Part shown: piece by piece, positions 15,888 through 24,395 of the stretch
Position numbering within the stretch: the first letter of the stretch is position 1
Layout: each line of letters begins with the position of its first letter
Origin: Actinomycetes bacterium
GTDB lineage: Bacteria; Actinomycetota; Acidimicrobiia; Acidimicrobiales; RAAP-2
Assembly: GCA_021784205.1 (NCBI GenBank)
Contig: JAJXTB010000005.1
Span: 1 to 56,090, forward strand
Direction of reading: 5' to 3'
DNA: 56,090 nt
Translations under genes and position numbers: made by a program
Notes under the pieces: generated by a model
The model's input: the letters and a program-made list of their open reading frames with translations, nothing else
Told to the model about the DNA's origin: nothing
Database searches by the model: none

Positions 15888-17370
15888 TTTGTCTCCTTGC
15901 TAGGGCGTGAGCCAACGGCGTGGTCACGTCAGTGAATTCCAGGAACTGGTGGTAGCGCTCCTCGTAGAGGGCGACGTGCGAGGGGTCGGGCGAGATCACC
16001 TCGTCGGGCTCGAGGGCGCCCTCGACGTAACTCCAGTCGGCGATCAGGCCGCTGCCCACACCGGCGATGACCGCGGCGCCGAATGACGCTCCGGGGTGGT
16101 CGATTATCGACACCAGGTCGCGATTCAAGACGTCGGCGAGAATCTGGCGCCACAGCCGAGAACGCGATCCCCCATTAGTGACCCACGTACGCCCGATCGC
16201 GAGGCCACCGTCAGCGAAAACGTCAAAGTGATGTCGAAAGCCGTAGGCGATCGCCTCGAGGAAGGTCCGGTGCACGTCGCCGCGCGTAGTAGCCAGATGC
16301 AACCCGAGGATCGCCCCGCGCAGGTCCGGGTCGTGCAGCGGCGTCTTCTCGCCGAGGAAATAGGGCAACGCCAACAGCGTTCCGGGTCGGCTGACGTCGG
16401 CCTCGGAGTCGAGGTCCACCAGGCTGACACCGCCGAGGAGCGACTGCTCCCAGCGCAGCAGCGACCCGCTTGTCGCCATGCAGCCGTTGGGCAGCCAGGT
16501 CCCGGGCTGGGGATGCTTGTCAAGGTAGAGGCGCTCGTCGACGAAGACATCCTCGCTGACCGCGAGGATGTCACCGGCCCCGCCGAGCTTGACCAGGCAG
16601 TCGCCGGGCTCGACGAGACCCGCGCCAAACGCTGAGAGGACGTGATCAGCCCCGCCGACGATGATGACGGTTCCCGCAGCGAGACCGGTCTCGCGCGCGG
16701 CGTGCATACTCACCATGCCCACCGCCTCGCCCGGCGCGCGAACCGGCGGCGGGGTCGGCACGTCGGCGGATATCGCATCGACGACCACTGACAGCGGCTC
16801 ACAATCCAGTCCGAAGAGTCCGCTCTCGAGGGCCCAGTTCTCCTCGACGTGCACCTCGGCCCCGAGGGCGCGCGCGAGCCAGTCGTACGAGCCCTGGACG
16901 ACGGCGGTGCGGGTCCAGACGTCGGGCTCGTGGCGAGCGAGCCACAGCAGTGTGGGGGCCACCGACTGCTGGGAGAGCACCGATCCCGTGAGGTGCAAGA
17001 GGTCGACGTCGGCGAGAGCCGTGCGGAGTTCGGCGATCTCGGTCGTCGCGCGCGCGTCGTTCTGGAGAATCGCCCGGCGCAGCGGCCGCCCGTTCACGTC
17101 GGTCACGAGGACTGCGGGCACCATCCCGGACACCGCCACCGCAGCCACGTCGCCCGCACTCGCCACAGCACGTGCTAACAGCTCAGGCACCAGTTCACAG
17201 ATCGCTCGCCACCACTGGTCCGGGTCGGCCTCGGCCCACCCGACGTGATCGCTGAAGAGTGTGACTTCACGCGAGGACGAGGCGATGATCCCGCGGGTCG
17301 GGTCCAACAACACTGCCTTCACCCCCGAGGAGCCCAGATCGACTCCGAGCAGGAGGGTCGGGTCAGGCAC
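15880..17370 (-). CDS. FGGY-family carbohydrate kinase (xylulokinase-like)
   Basis: A 496-residue sugar kinase. The N-terminal phosphate loop LLLGVDLGSSGVKAVLLD and a second ATP-binding segment VTNGGSRSRLWRQILADVLN (late C-terminal half) are present, as are GWAEADPDQWW and ALPYFLGEKTPLHDPDLRG, which resemble xylulokinases. The GTG at 17368-17370 was chosen because it overlaps the BtpA-like gene by 8 nt and begins right at the ATPase core; the longer reading adds 32 atypical residues. It should phosphorylate a ketose or polyol (xylulose-like). The partner SDR and DeoR regulator agree with a small carbohydrate catabolic operon. Confidence 0.88.
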   Translation of the reverse strand: MPDPTLLLGVDLGSSGVKAVLLDPTRGIIASSSREVTLFSDHVGWAEADPDQWWRAICELVPELLARAVASAGDVAAVAVSGMVPAVLVTDVNGRPLRRAILQNDARATTEIAELRTALADVDLLHLTGSVLSQQSVAPTLLWLARHEPDVWTRTAVVQGSYDWLARALGAEVHVEENWALESGLFGLDCEPLSVVVDAISADVPTPPPVRAPGEAVGMVSMHAARETGLAAGTVIIVGGADHVLSAFGAGLVEPGDCLVKLGGAGDILAVSEDVFVDERLYLDKHPQPGTWLPNGCMATSGSLLRWEQSLLGGVSLVDLDSEADVSRPGTLLALPYFLGEKTPLHDPDLRGAILGLHLATTRGDVHRTFLEAIAYGFRHHFDVFADGGLAIGRTWVTNGGSRSRLWRQILADVLNRDLVSIIDHPGASFGAAVIAGVGSGLIADWSYVEGALEPDEVISPDPSHVALYEERYHQFLEFTDVTTPLAHALARRQNG

Positions 17371-18166
17371 TTCGTGCCGCGTCAACGAAGCGCTTGACGC
17401 GTTCGGGATCGACCTCGTTCCAGGTGTAGCCGTCGCGCTTGAGGTCGCTGCCCACGATGCAGCCATCGACGTGCTTGAGATAACTCTGAATGGTGCCGGC
17501 CTTGGCCCCGGTGTTCAGCAACACGGGGATCGACGGATCGAGCGCGTCGCGCACGTCGGCGACGGTCCCGACGTCGGGCTCGCTACCCGCCATCGGACCA
17601 GAGACGAGGATCGCGTCGGCCAAACTCGAAACGACGGTCGAGCGCGCCATCTGCGCGGGTGAACGTCCGCCGATGCTCGAGGCAAACTCGGGCGTCACGT
17701 TGGCGAAGATCGCCAGGTCGTCGCGGCCGAAGTTGTGCCGATTGCGCAGTAGCGCCGCGGCGTCCGGGTTCCAGGCACCCATATCGGACTCCCAGGAACC
17801 GGTGATGACCTCGCGCATGAACGCCGCTCCGGTGGCGACCCCGATCGCTAGCGCGCATTGCGCGTCCCAAAGGAAGTCCACGCCGAAGGGACGATCACTC
17901 GGACGGCACTCGGTGACCACGCGAGTCATCACCGCCGAAGCCTCGAGCCCCGCGTGCAGCTGGTAGGGCCGGTCGCCCTCGTTGCAGAAGAGAACGGCGT
18001 CGAATCCTCCCTCGAGCAGGACCGCGGTGTCACGCTTGACGTGATCAATCAGGCCTTGGACGCCGGCCGCGGCGTCGTAGAGTGGCGTTCCCGGCAACGG
18101 GGGTACGTGAGCCATCGCGATGAGAGGCTTGGCGACGTTGGGAAATAACTGGAGGAACCGGGACAC
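17363..18166 (-). CDS. BtpA/SgcQ-family TIM-barrel protein
   Basis: A 267-residue protein with family marks IAMAHVPPLPGTPLYD (about 16-31), FCNEGDRPYQL, GVDFLWDAQCALAIGVATGAAFMREV, IFANVTPEFASSIGGRS and VLLNTGAKAGTIQSYLKHVDGCIVGSDLKRDG. BtpA was named for photosystem I accumulation in cyanobacteria, but in heterotrophs close relatives (SgcQ) sit in sugar-utilisation operons, as here, between a DeoR regulator and an FGGY kinase. The C-terminal NTGAK and GSDLKRDG stretches suggest phosphate binding, so a sugar-phosphate substrate is possible. It shares one base with the deoR stop and overlaps the kinase by 8 nt. Confidence 0.8.
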   Translation of the reverse strand: MSRFLQLFPNVAKPLIAMAHVPPLPGTPLYDAAAGVQGLIDHVKRDTAVLLEGGFDAVLFCNEGDRPYQLHAGLEASAVMTRVVTECRPSDRPFGVDFLWDAQCALAIGVATGAAFMREVITGSWESDMGAWNPDAAALLRNRHNFGRDDLAIFANVTPEFASSIGGRSPAQMARSTVVSSLADAILVSGPMAGSEPDVGTVADVRDALDPSIPVLLNTGAKAGTIQSYLKHVDGCIVGSDLKRDGYTWNEVDPERVKRFVDAARSA

Positions 18167-18951
18167 TATTCGTTCTCCTCTGCGAAGGGCTCTACGTGGA
18201 TGACTTCGACGTCCTGGTCGCGCAGGCGACGGATGACCTCGTTGTCGGGTGAAGCATTGGTGATCAGGACGTCGATCGCACTGACCGGCTCGATGGTCAC
18301 GAGGGCGACGCGACCAATCTTGGACGCGTCGGCCAGCACGATCTTGCGTCGCCCCGAAGCGAGTGCCGCACGCTTAACGTCGGCGTCGTCGAGGTTGTAC
18401 TCGGTCAGCCCGGCGTCCTCACTGACGCCAGCCACGCCGAGGAACACGGCGTCACAGTGCAAGTCTGCAAAGGAGTTGATAGCCCGCAAGCCCACCAGAC
18501 TCATCTCGCCGTGGCGCACCACGCCACCCGTGACGATCGTGCGCACGAGAGGCTTACTCGCCAGCTCGGTGGCGATCAACAGCGAACTGGTGATCGCGGT
18601 TACAGATAGGGTCTCGGGGATCGCCTTGGCCATCTCGTGGGTGGTGGTTCCCACGTCGAGCACGATGGTCTCGTTCTCGCGCAACATCGCAGCCGCGGCT
18701 GCGCCGATGCGTCGCTTAGCCTCCGCCTGGTGCGCCGCGCGCTGGAGGACTGGCGGCTCGAAGGATCGACTCTGGACCGAGATCGCGCCGCCGCGCGCGC
18801 GTCGTGCCAACCCCTCCATCTCGAGCAGGTCGAGGTCGCGGCGAATGGTCATCTCCGACGTGCCGAAGTGGACCGCGAGCTCGGCGATCGACGCCTCGCC
18901 CTCGCGGCGAAGGCGTTCGGCGATGATCCCCCGACGGGTCTTAGAGTCCAT
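18166..18951 (-). CDS. DeoR/GlpR-family transcriptional regulator
   Basis: A 261-residue regulator. The N-terminal helix-turn-helix (ASIAELAVHFGTSEMTIRRDLDLLE, about 19-43) is followed by the GGA turn and a DeoR-type sugar-phosphate sensing domain (about 75-235) with TIVLDVGTTTHEMA, VTAITSSLLIATEL, TIVTGGVVRHGEMSLVG, CDAVFLGVAGVSEDAGLTEYN and KIVLADASKIGRVA. It heads its own operon, with BtpA-like protein, FGGY kinase and SDR. The upstream promoter carries a sequence repeated before the Opp/GH20 operon 8 kb away, so autoregulation plus control of that operon is likely. The gene appears leaderless: a -10 lies 6 nt before the ATG and no Shine-Dalgarno is seen. Confidence 0.93.
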   Translation of the reverse strand: MDSKTRRGIIAERLRREGEASIAELAVHFGTSEMTIRRDLDLLEMEGLARRARGGAISVQSRSFEPPVLQRAAHQAEAKRRIGAAAAAMLRENETIVLDVGTTTHEMAKAIPETLSVTAITSSLLIATELASKPLVRTIVTGGVVRHGEMSLVGLRAINSFADLHCDAVFLGVAGVSEDAGLTEYNLDDADVKRAALASGRRKIVLADASKIGRVALVTIEPVSAIDVLITNASPDNEVIRRLRDQDVEVIHVEPFAEENE

Positions 18952-18957
18952 GGGTCC

Positions 18958-18986
18958 AGATTATGTAAATTTTTAACACTCTGCAA
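18958..18986 (-). promoter_or_regulatory. deoR operon promoter
   Basis: On the minus strand TTGCAG (18981-18986) and TAATCT (18958-18963) are 17 nt apart. The -10 ends 6 nt before the ATG at 18949-18951, implying a leaderless mRNA. The promoter has the same layout as the Opp operon promoter and is overlapped by the shared element. Confidence 0.65.
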
Positions 18987-19009
18987 CCATTTATTGAGAA
19001 AATTTCACA
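18973..19009. repeat. Shared regulatory element, copy A (deoR promoter)
   Basis: Reading the plus strand, TTAACA, 4 nt, GCAACC, 6 nt, TGAGA, 1 nt, AATTT, 1 nt, ACA. The same blocks with identical spacing recur at 27207-27243; about 26 of 37 positions agree. It spans the -35 region and part of the spacer of the deoR promoter and is the best candidate for a DeoR binding region. Confidence 0.65.
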
Positions 19010-19062
19010 GGTTCTTCCCACTTTCGTGTCCGAAAGTACCGGTTTGACGACATCAGGTCTCA

Positions 19063-20052
19063 TCATTCGTCGCGCACGTCCCAGGCGATCCACCCAGTGC
19101 GATTGCGCCAGTGGCCGCCGCTCTTTAAGAGGCGCGTCACCACGTCCTGAAGGGCCGTCGCCCGAGCGCTCTCGCGCGGGCGGAACACGAATTCGCGCAC
19201 ATCCTCGTCGTCGTCGTGCCACTCGTTCACGAGTGTGAAGAGACGCTGAAACGCGACGAGATTCCCCTCGCCAATCCAGTCGCCGAGTCGATCGTCAAGC
19301 ATCCAGGACTGACAGGTGACCAAGCGGCGCTGGGCGACGGGCCAGGTTCGCTGCAAGAGGTATCGTGCCCGCTCGAGCGAGTCCATCACCGCAGGCGGTG
19401 AGAGATCCGCGCCGTCAGGGATGTGCAGTCCGATCGAAGGGTCGCCGGGAGCGAAGCCAGTGCCGAGACGTTCGACGTCGTCAACCCCGTACCAAGGACG
19501 CGGCGCGAGGCTGCCCACGCCGAGCGTGACCCGGTGGTACTGCAGGCTGCCGACGGAGACGAACTCACCGCGCAACAGCGGCACCATCCACCACCCGGCG
19601 TCCACCCCGAAACTCGCGTGCTTGCGCTGATGCAACGAGACGTGGCGCGCGAAGGTCGCGAAACTGTCGCGCACCACACCCTCGGGAAAGCCCGCGCGGC
19701 GGAGGAAGGCGCGGGTTCCGGCACTCGCGAGCGCCACGAGATAGACGTAGAAGAGCCGCCCCGGGGGACCCGCGTCATCGAGGTCATCCCAGATGGCGAT
19801 GGGTTCATCGATCTGGCCGCGTTGACGTTCGATCATCGCGAGCATCCCCGCCAGCAAATTGGTCCACTCCTCGCTCGCCACAACGTCACCCCAGCGGTTC
19901 ACGGCCTCGCGCACGTCGTCCTCGGGCAGGCCAAGGTCAACGAGAGTCTCGGCAATCTGCGCCACGTCGACGCGACGCAGCGCGTCGGGGGTTGCGGCGC
20001 GCTCCCGGGTGAGTCCCGAGCGCATGGCCGCGATAGTCGCCGTGACGGCCAT
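19063..20052 (-). CDS. NAT_N/GNAT_C-type acyltransferase domain protein
   Basis: A 329-residue protein resembling a two-part acyltransferase family (an all-helical N-terminal domain and a GNAT-like C-terminal domain). Marks are RLFYVYLVALASAG and SFATFARHVSLHQRK in the first half, WMVPLLRGEFVSVGSLQYHR near the middle, then SIGLHIPDGADLSPPAVMDSL and SWMLDDRLGDWIGEGNLVAFQRLF. Such proteins occur beside glycoside hydrolases but their substrate is unknown. The ATG at 20050-20052 overlaps the GH20 stop (ATGA), so it is co-translated with a beta-N-acetylhexosaminidase and might acylate or deacylate the released amino sugar. Family assignment is from memory of the motif pattern. Confidence 0.65.
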   Translation of the reverse strand: MAVTATIAAMRSGLTRERAATPDALRRVDVAQIAETLVDLGLPEDDVREAVNRWGDVVASEEWTNLLAGMLAMIERQRGQIDEPIAIWDDLDDAGPPGRLFYVYLVALASAGTRAFLRRAGFPEGVVRDSFATFARHVSLHQRKHASFGVDAGWWMVPLLRGEFVSVGSLQYHRVTLGVGSLAPRPWYGVDDVERLGTGFAPGDPSIGLHIPDGADLSPPAVMDSLERARYLLQRTWPVAQRRLVTCQSWMLDDRLGDWIGEGNLVAFQRLFTLVNEWHDDDEDVREFVFRPRESARATALQDVVTRLLKSGGHWRNRTGWIAWDVRDE

Positions 20053-21578
20053 CAGCCCTCGAGTGCCCGATAGGCGATTCCCATGGCGTCGAGGCGGGCC
20101 AGGTGTGTCCGCAATCTCCCGCGGAACTCCTCGAGATCGCCGGCGGTTCCCCAGACAACTTCGCTGAACGCGCACAGGCGCGGGAAGGCCATGTAGTCCA
20201 GGTGCTCGCGCGTCGCGATGTACTCGGTCCAGAGCTGAGCCTGGGCACCACGCACGTGGTGGGCCAACTCCGCCTCGAGCCGCGCGGGGACAACCTCGAA
20301 GCCATAGACGCTCTCCCAGGTCGTCACGTGGGGTGCCGGCGCGATGGCGACGGGTTCTGCGAGCTCGCCGCTGTTGAGCCAGTCGAAGTAGAGCGACTGC
20401 ATTGGCGCCATCACGACGTCGTATCCGCGGCGCGCCGCCTCGACGCCTTTGGCGGCCTCGCGCCAGGCCACGATCACGGTGCCGTCGGGCACGTCAGCGT
20501 CGAGGACCTCGTCCCAAGCGAGTACTTCATGCCCGCGCCGTCGCAGCAGGGTTCCGAGGCGCGTCGTGAAGAGGCCTTGGAGTTCACGCGTCGACGTGAG
20601 GCCCCGTTCGACCATCACGCGCTGCGCCGCGGGACTGTTCTCCCACTCGACAGTCGGACACTCGTCACCGCCAATGTGCACTGGGCTCGCGGGAAAGAGG
20701 TCAGCAACGTGCCCGACCGCCGCCTCGGCGAAGGCGAAGGTCGCTTCCTCGACGTTGAGGACGTGCTCGGAGATCCCCCAGCGCGTCCACACCTCAAGGG
20801 TCTCGTCCGTGTTGCCCAACTCGGGGTAAGCGGCGATCGCCGCCTGAGCGTGTCCCGGCAGGTCGATCTCGGGAACGATGACGACGTGGCGGCTCGCCGC
20901 GTACTCGCGCAGACTCACCAGGTCGTCGTCAGTGAAGAACCCACCGTGAAACACGCCGTCGTCGAGGCCGTCGCGCTCGTGGCCCACCGGCGAGGAGCGG
21001 CGCGTCGAACCCACTTTTGTGAGTCGCGGCCACCCCGGCACCTCGACGCGCCAGCCCTGGTCGTCGTTGAGGTGCAAGTGCAGGCGGTTCAGTCGGTGCG
21101 CGGCGATCAAGTCGATAAAGCGCATCACTGTCGCCACGTCGAAGAAGTGGCGCGCAACGTCGAGGTGGACCCCTCGCCACGCGAAGCGCGGCGCGTCCTC
21201 GCAGCTCGCGCGCGCGACGTCGAGGGACCCCACGATTGCGAGCGCGCTCGACCACGCGATCGCCGGGGCGAGCTGGCGCAGAGTGGTCAGCGCGTAGCTC
21301 GCCCCCGCCGCCGACGTCGCCTCGATGATCGTCACGTCATCGACCTGAAGGCGGTAACCCTCGTCACCAAGGTCGCCTGTCTGGCGCACCACAATCTGGC
21401 CGTCCGCGTCCCCGACGTCGACGACGACCTCCCAGCCAAGAGCGCCGGCGAGGTCCGCGCCGAAGCGTCGCGCGGCCCCCTCGAGGGCGGCATCGGCCAC
21501 CACACGCAAGGGCGAGGTCCAGGTAACCACGCCCTCTAACGGCGAGAAGAGTCTCGGTCGCGGCAGGAGTCCACTCAC
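20052..21578 (-). CDS. GH20 beta-N-acetylhexosaminidase
   Basis: A 508-residue family 20 glycoside hydrolase that should release terminal GlcNAc or GalNAc by substrate-assisted catalysis. The catalytic pair is Asp305-Glu306 in HIGGDECPTVEW. Other marks are FAWRGVHLDVARHF (132-145), LNRLHLHLNDDQGWR (163-177) and VIVPEIDLPGHAQA (233-246). An N-terminal GH20b-like domain covers about 1-125. There is no signal peptide, so it is cytoplasmic and acts on imported oligosaccharides. The GTG start overlaps the ATPase stop (GTGA), tying it to the Opp-type importer; the longer reading would add 31 atypical residues. Confidence 0.93.
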   Translation of the reverse strand: MSGLLPRPRLFSPLEGVVTWTSPLRVVADAALEGAARRFGADLAGALGWEVVVDVGDADGQIVVRQTGDLGDEGYRLQVDDVTIIEATSAAGASYALTTLRQLAPAIAWSSALAIVGSLDVARASCEDAPRFAWRGVHLDVARHFFDVATVMRFIDLIAAHRLNRLHLHLNDDQGWRVEVPGWPRLTKVGSTRRSSPVGHERDGLDDGVFHGGFFTDDDLVSLREYAASRHVVIVPEIDLPGHAQAAIAAYPELGNTDETLEVWTRWGISEHVLNVEEATFAFAEAAVGHVADLFPASPVHIGGDECPTVEWENSPAAQRVMVERGLTSTRELQGLFTTRLGTLLRRRGHEVLAWDEVLDADVPDGTVIVAWREAAKGVEAARRGYDVVMAPMQSLYFDWLNSGELAEPVAIAPAPHVTTWESVYGFEVVPARLEAELAHHVRGAQAQLWTEYIATREHLDYMAFPRLCAFSEVVWGTAGDLEEFRGRLRTHLARLDAMGIAYRALEG

Positions 21579-22540
21579 GGCGTAACCGCGTAGCAGGCGA
21601 CCCGCTGAGTGGGCGAGAGAGCTACGGCCGTCGGCGTCGACGCGCGACACTGGTCCATCGCGAGCGGACAACGCGGTGCGAAGCGACAGCCCGGTCCGGG
21701 GTTGATGACCTTGGGCGGCTCACCCAAGTCGGTCAGGCTCGCGTCGTCGGATAACGGCAGTCGTGGGTCGGGAGCCGTCGACATCAGCAGGCGCGTGTAA
21801 GGGTGTTGGGGCGAGGAGATGACTTCCTCGGTCAACCCCTCTTCGACGATGCGCCCGGCATAGAGGACTATCATCCGGTCCGCCACGTAGCGCGCGCTGG
21901 CGAGATCATGGGTGATGTAGAGGAGCGAGACGCCTTCGCGGTCACGCAGGTCCTTCATCACGTTGAGCAGTCCGATGCGGATTGACACGTCCAGCATCGA
22001 GACCGGCTCATCGGCCAGGATCAACGACGGACGCGATGCCAGCGCCTGCGCGAAGCCCAGTCGCTGGCGTTGGCCGCCGGAAAGTTCGTGGGGGAATCGA
22101 CGTAGGACCTCGGCCCCCGGGGTCAGACCGACCCGCTCGACGAGGGCGATCGCCTCCTCGTAGCGCGCGGCGGCGTTCAGTTCGCTGCGGTGCAGTTTGA
22201 GCGAGCGCTCGAGACTATGCCCGACTCGCAGCACAGGATTGATCGAACCGAAGGGATCCTGGAAGACCATCGGCATGCGACCGCGCACCCGTCGGCTCGA
22301 GTGACGCCCGACCGATTGGCCCTCAAAGGTGATCGAACCTGCCGTGGGCGGATAGAGGCCGGCGAGGACGCGAGCGATTGTCGACTTGCCCGAACCCGAC
22401 TCGCCCACCAACGCTACGATCTCACCCGCGCCGACCTTGAAGGAGACGTCATCAGTCGCGTGCAAGATACCGCGAGAGCGGAATCCGCCCACGCGAAAGA
22501 AGCGCGACAGGCCCGCGACGCCGAGGATGGTCTCGCTCAC
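21575..22540 (-). CDS. Oligopeptide/oligosaccharide ABC transporter ATPase, DppF/OppF type
   Basis: A 321-residue ATPase. Walker A is GESGSGKST, the signature is LSGGQRQRLGFAQAL, Walker B is LILADEPVSMLD and the switch is YITHDLASARYVADR. The C-terminal oligopeptide-transporter tail with cysteines (PGPGCRFAPRCPLAMDQC) is the usual OppF extension. The GTG at 22538-22540 overlaps the TGA of the DppD-type gene; the longer reading adds 26 unrelated residues. Placed directly before a hexosaminidase, the importer likely carries a GlcNAc-containing oligosaccharide, as some Opp/Dpp systems do for chitobiose, rather than peptides. Confidence 0.92.
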   Translation of the reverse strand: MSETILGVAGLSRFFRVGGFRSRGILHATDDVSFKVGAGEIVALVGESGSGKSTIARVLAGLYPPTAGSITFEGQSVGRHSSRRVRGRMPMVFQDPFGSINPVLRVGHSLERSLKLHRSELNAAARYEEAIALVERVGLTPGAEVLRRFPHELSGGQRQRLGFAQALASRPSLILADEPVSMLDVSIRIGLLNVMKDLRDREGVSLLYITHDLASARYVADRMIVLYAGRIVEEGLTEEVISSPQHPYTRLLMSTAPDPRLPLSDDASLTDLGEPPKVINPGPGCRFAPRCPLAMDQCRASTPTAVALSPTQRVACYAVTP

Positions 22541-23502
22541 GACGCCACCGGATGGAACAGGTGACAACGCACCGTGCGCCCGTCTTCCTCGAGGAGTTCG
22601 GGGTGCACACTGCGACACACGTCCATGACCTGCGCGCAGCGCGCGGCGAACAGGCAGCCCCCCGGCGGATTCACCAGGGACGGCGGATTGCCGGCGATGC
22701 CGGTCAATACGCGCGGCGCGCCCAGCAGCGACGGAAAGGCGTCCATCAGTCCGTGCGAGTACGGGTGCTGGGGGTCGTCGAAGACCGCACGGGTCGAGCC
22801 CATTTCCACCACCTCACCGGCATACATCACGGCGAGGCGATCCGAGAAGTGCGACACCACACTCATGTCGTGGGTCACAAAGAGGACCGAGAAACCGAGC
22901 TGCTCTCGCAGTGCCTGGACCTGGCGCATCAGTGAGCGCTGGGCCACGACGTCGAGCGCCGACGTGGGTTCGTCCATGATCACCAGTTTGGGTTCGAGTA
23001 GCAGGGCCATTGCGATCATCGCGCGCTGTCGCATACCACCCGACAGTTGGAAGGGGTAACTCTTGAGGTGAGCGGGGTCGATCGAAACCATGGCCAGGAC
23101 TTCGGCACAGCGCTGCGTGATGCGGGCGGCGTCCCAGTCGGTGTGGGCTCGACACACGTCGGCCAACTGTGCGCCGATGGACATCGTCGGATTGAGCGCA
23201 TTCATCGCACTCTGCATGACGACCGAGAAGTCCCGCCAGCGATGCTGGCGCAGCTCTTCGGGTCTGAGCGTGGTCAAGTCCACGCCTTCGAAGGTCACGG
23301 TGCCGCCGACCTGACTCGCCGGATAAGTCAGGAGTTGGGCGATTGCGAAGAGCATTGTCGACTTGCCGCATCCCGATTCACCGACGATCGCGAGGAACTC
23401 GCCGCGCGCCAAATCAAAGGACACGCCGCTCACCGCCCGTGCCGGGCCAGCCGGGGTCTCGTAGTCCACGCGCAGATCGCGCACGCTCAGCAGGCTGCTC
23501 AC
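22537..23502 (-). CDS. Oligopeptide/oligosaccharide ABC transporter ATPase, DppD/OppD type
   Basis: A 321-residue ATPase starting MSSLLSVRDLRVDYETPAG. Walker A is GESGCGKST, the signature is LSGGMRQRAMIAMAL, Walker B is LVIMDEPTSALD and the switch is FVTHDMSVVSHFSDR. The C-terminal tail PPGGCLFAARCAQVMDVC matches OppD proteins. It overlaps neighbours on both sides by 4 nt, so all five transporter genes and the GH20 form one translationally coupled chain. It partners with the DppF-type ATPase as a heterodimer. Confidence 0.92.
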   Translation of the reverse strand: MSSLLSVRDLRVDYETPAGPARAVSGVSFDLARGEFLAIVGESGCGKSTMLFAIAQLLTYPASQVGGTVTFEGVDLTTLRPEELRQHRWRDFSVVMQSAMNALNPTMSIGAQLADVCRAHTDWDAARITQRCAEVLAMVSIDPAHLKSYPFQLSGGMRQRAMIAMALLLEPKLVIMDEPTSALDVVAQRSLMRQVQALREQLGFSVLFVTHDMSVVSHFSDRLAVMYAGEVVEMGSTRAVFDDPQHPYSHGLMDAFPSLLGAPRVLTGIAGNPPSLVNPPGGCLFAARCAQVMDVCRSVHPELLEEDGRTVRCHLFHPVAS

Positions 23503-24395
23503 GCCACCGCCTTGGCGCGTCGGCGCGTCACCGGACGAAGCGCCGGATTGGCGACCTCGTCAAACGCGTAGTTGAGCAGGGCGAGGGCGCTGCCCAAGAC
23601 GGCAATGGCGATACCTGGCGCCAGCGCCCACAAGGGCAGTCCGGTCGCCAGCGCCTCATTGTTCTGGGCCCAATAGAGCATCGTGCCCCAGGACTCAGTG
23701 TTGATGTTGCCGAGCCCCACGAACTGCAGACCCGCCGACGCGAGCACCGCGTACAGGGCCGCACCGAGAAAGTTCGCCACGATCAGAGAGGTCATCGGCG
23801 GTAGCAGCTCGACGACGATCACGTACCAACTCGACTCGCCACGGGCCCTGGCGGCGAGCAGGTAGTCGCGATTTCGCAGTGACAGGGCTTGAACGCGCAG
23901 TTGGCGCGCGCCGTAGGACCATCCGGTGAAGACGAGCACGCCCACCATCAGCCAGAAGCTCGCGTTCTTCAAGTACGCGGTGATCACGATAATGAGAGGG
24001 AACGTGGGGATGACCAGGACGACGTCGGTGAGCATCGAGAGTAGATCGTCGAGCCAGCCGCCGATGTAGGCGGCGCTGACCCCGACGATCACCGAGATCA
24101 CCGTCGAAAAGAGGCCAACGATCAAGGCGATGAAAACACTCTGGCGAGTGCCCGCAATCAATTGGCTGAAGACGTCCTGGCCGAAGGACGTGGTGCCCAG
24201 CGGGTGCGACCAGGACAGTCCGACGCCCGGGGTGAAGACCTCGGCCGCCGGGTCATGGGGAGTGAACCAGTTCGGGAAGATCGCGATGACGAGCAAAATG
24301 AAGAGAATGATCGACCCCGCGGCGGCTTTCTTGTCGCGGCGCAAGAAGGCCGCGCCACGGCGCAACGCGCGTCCGACGCTGAGGAGGATGTTCAC
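23499..24395 (-). CDS. ABC transporter permease, DppC type
   Basis: A 298-residue permease. The GTG at 24393-24395 was chosen because it overlaps the DppB stop (GTGA) and begins directly before the typical cytoplasmic N-terminus (RALRRGAAFLRRDKKAA) and first membrane helix. HDPAAEVFTPG and HPLGTTSFGQDVFSQL are DppC landmarks, and the EAA-like loop is at ARARGESSWYVIVVELLP. About six transmembrane helices. Longer open frames upstream come from reading the DppB gene out of frame. Confidence 0.92.
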   Translation of the reverse strand: MNILLSVGRALRRGAAFLRRDKKAAAGSIILFILLVIAIFPNWFTPHDPAAEVFTPGVGLSWSHPLGTTSFGQDVFSQLIAGTRQSVFIALIVGLFSTVISVIVGVSAAYIGGWLDDLLSMLTDVVLVIPTFPLIIVITAYLKNASFWLMVGVLVFTGWSYGARQLRVQALSLRNRDYLLAARARGESSWYVIVVELLPPMTSLIVANFLGAALYAVLASAGLQFVGLGNINTESWGTMLYWAQNNEALATGLPLWALAPGIAIAVLGSALALLNYAFDEVANPALRPVTRRRAKAVA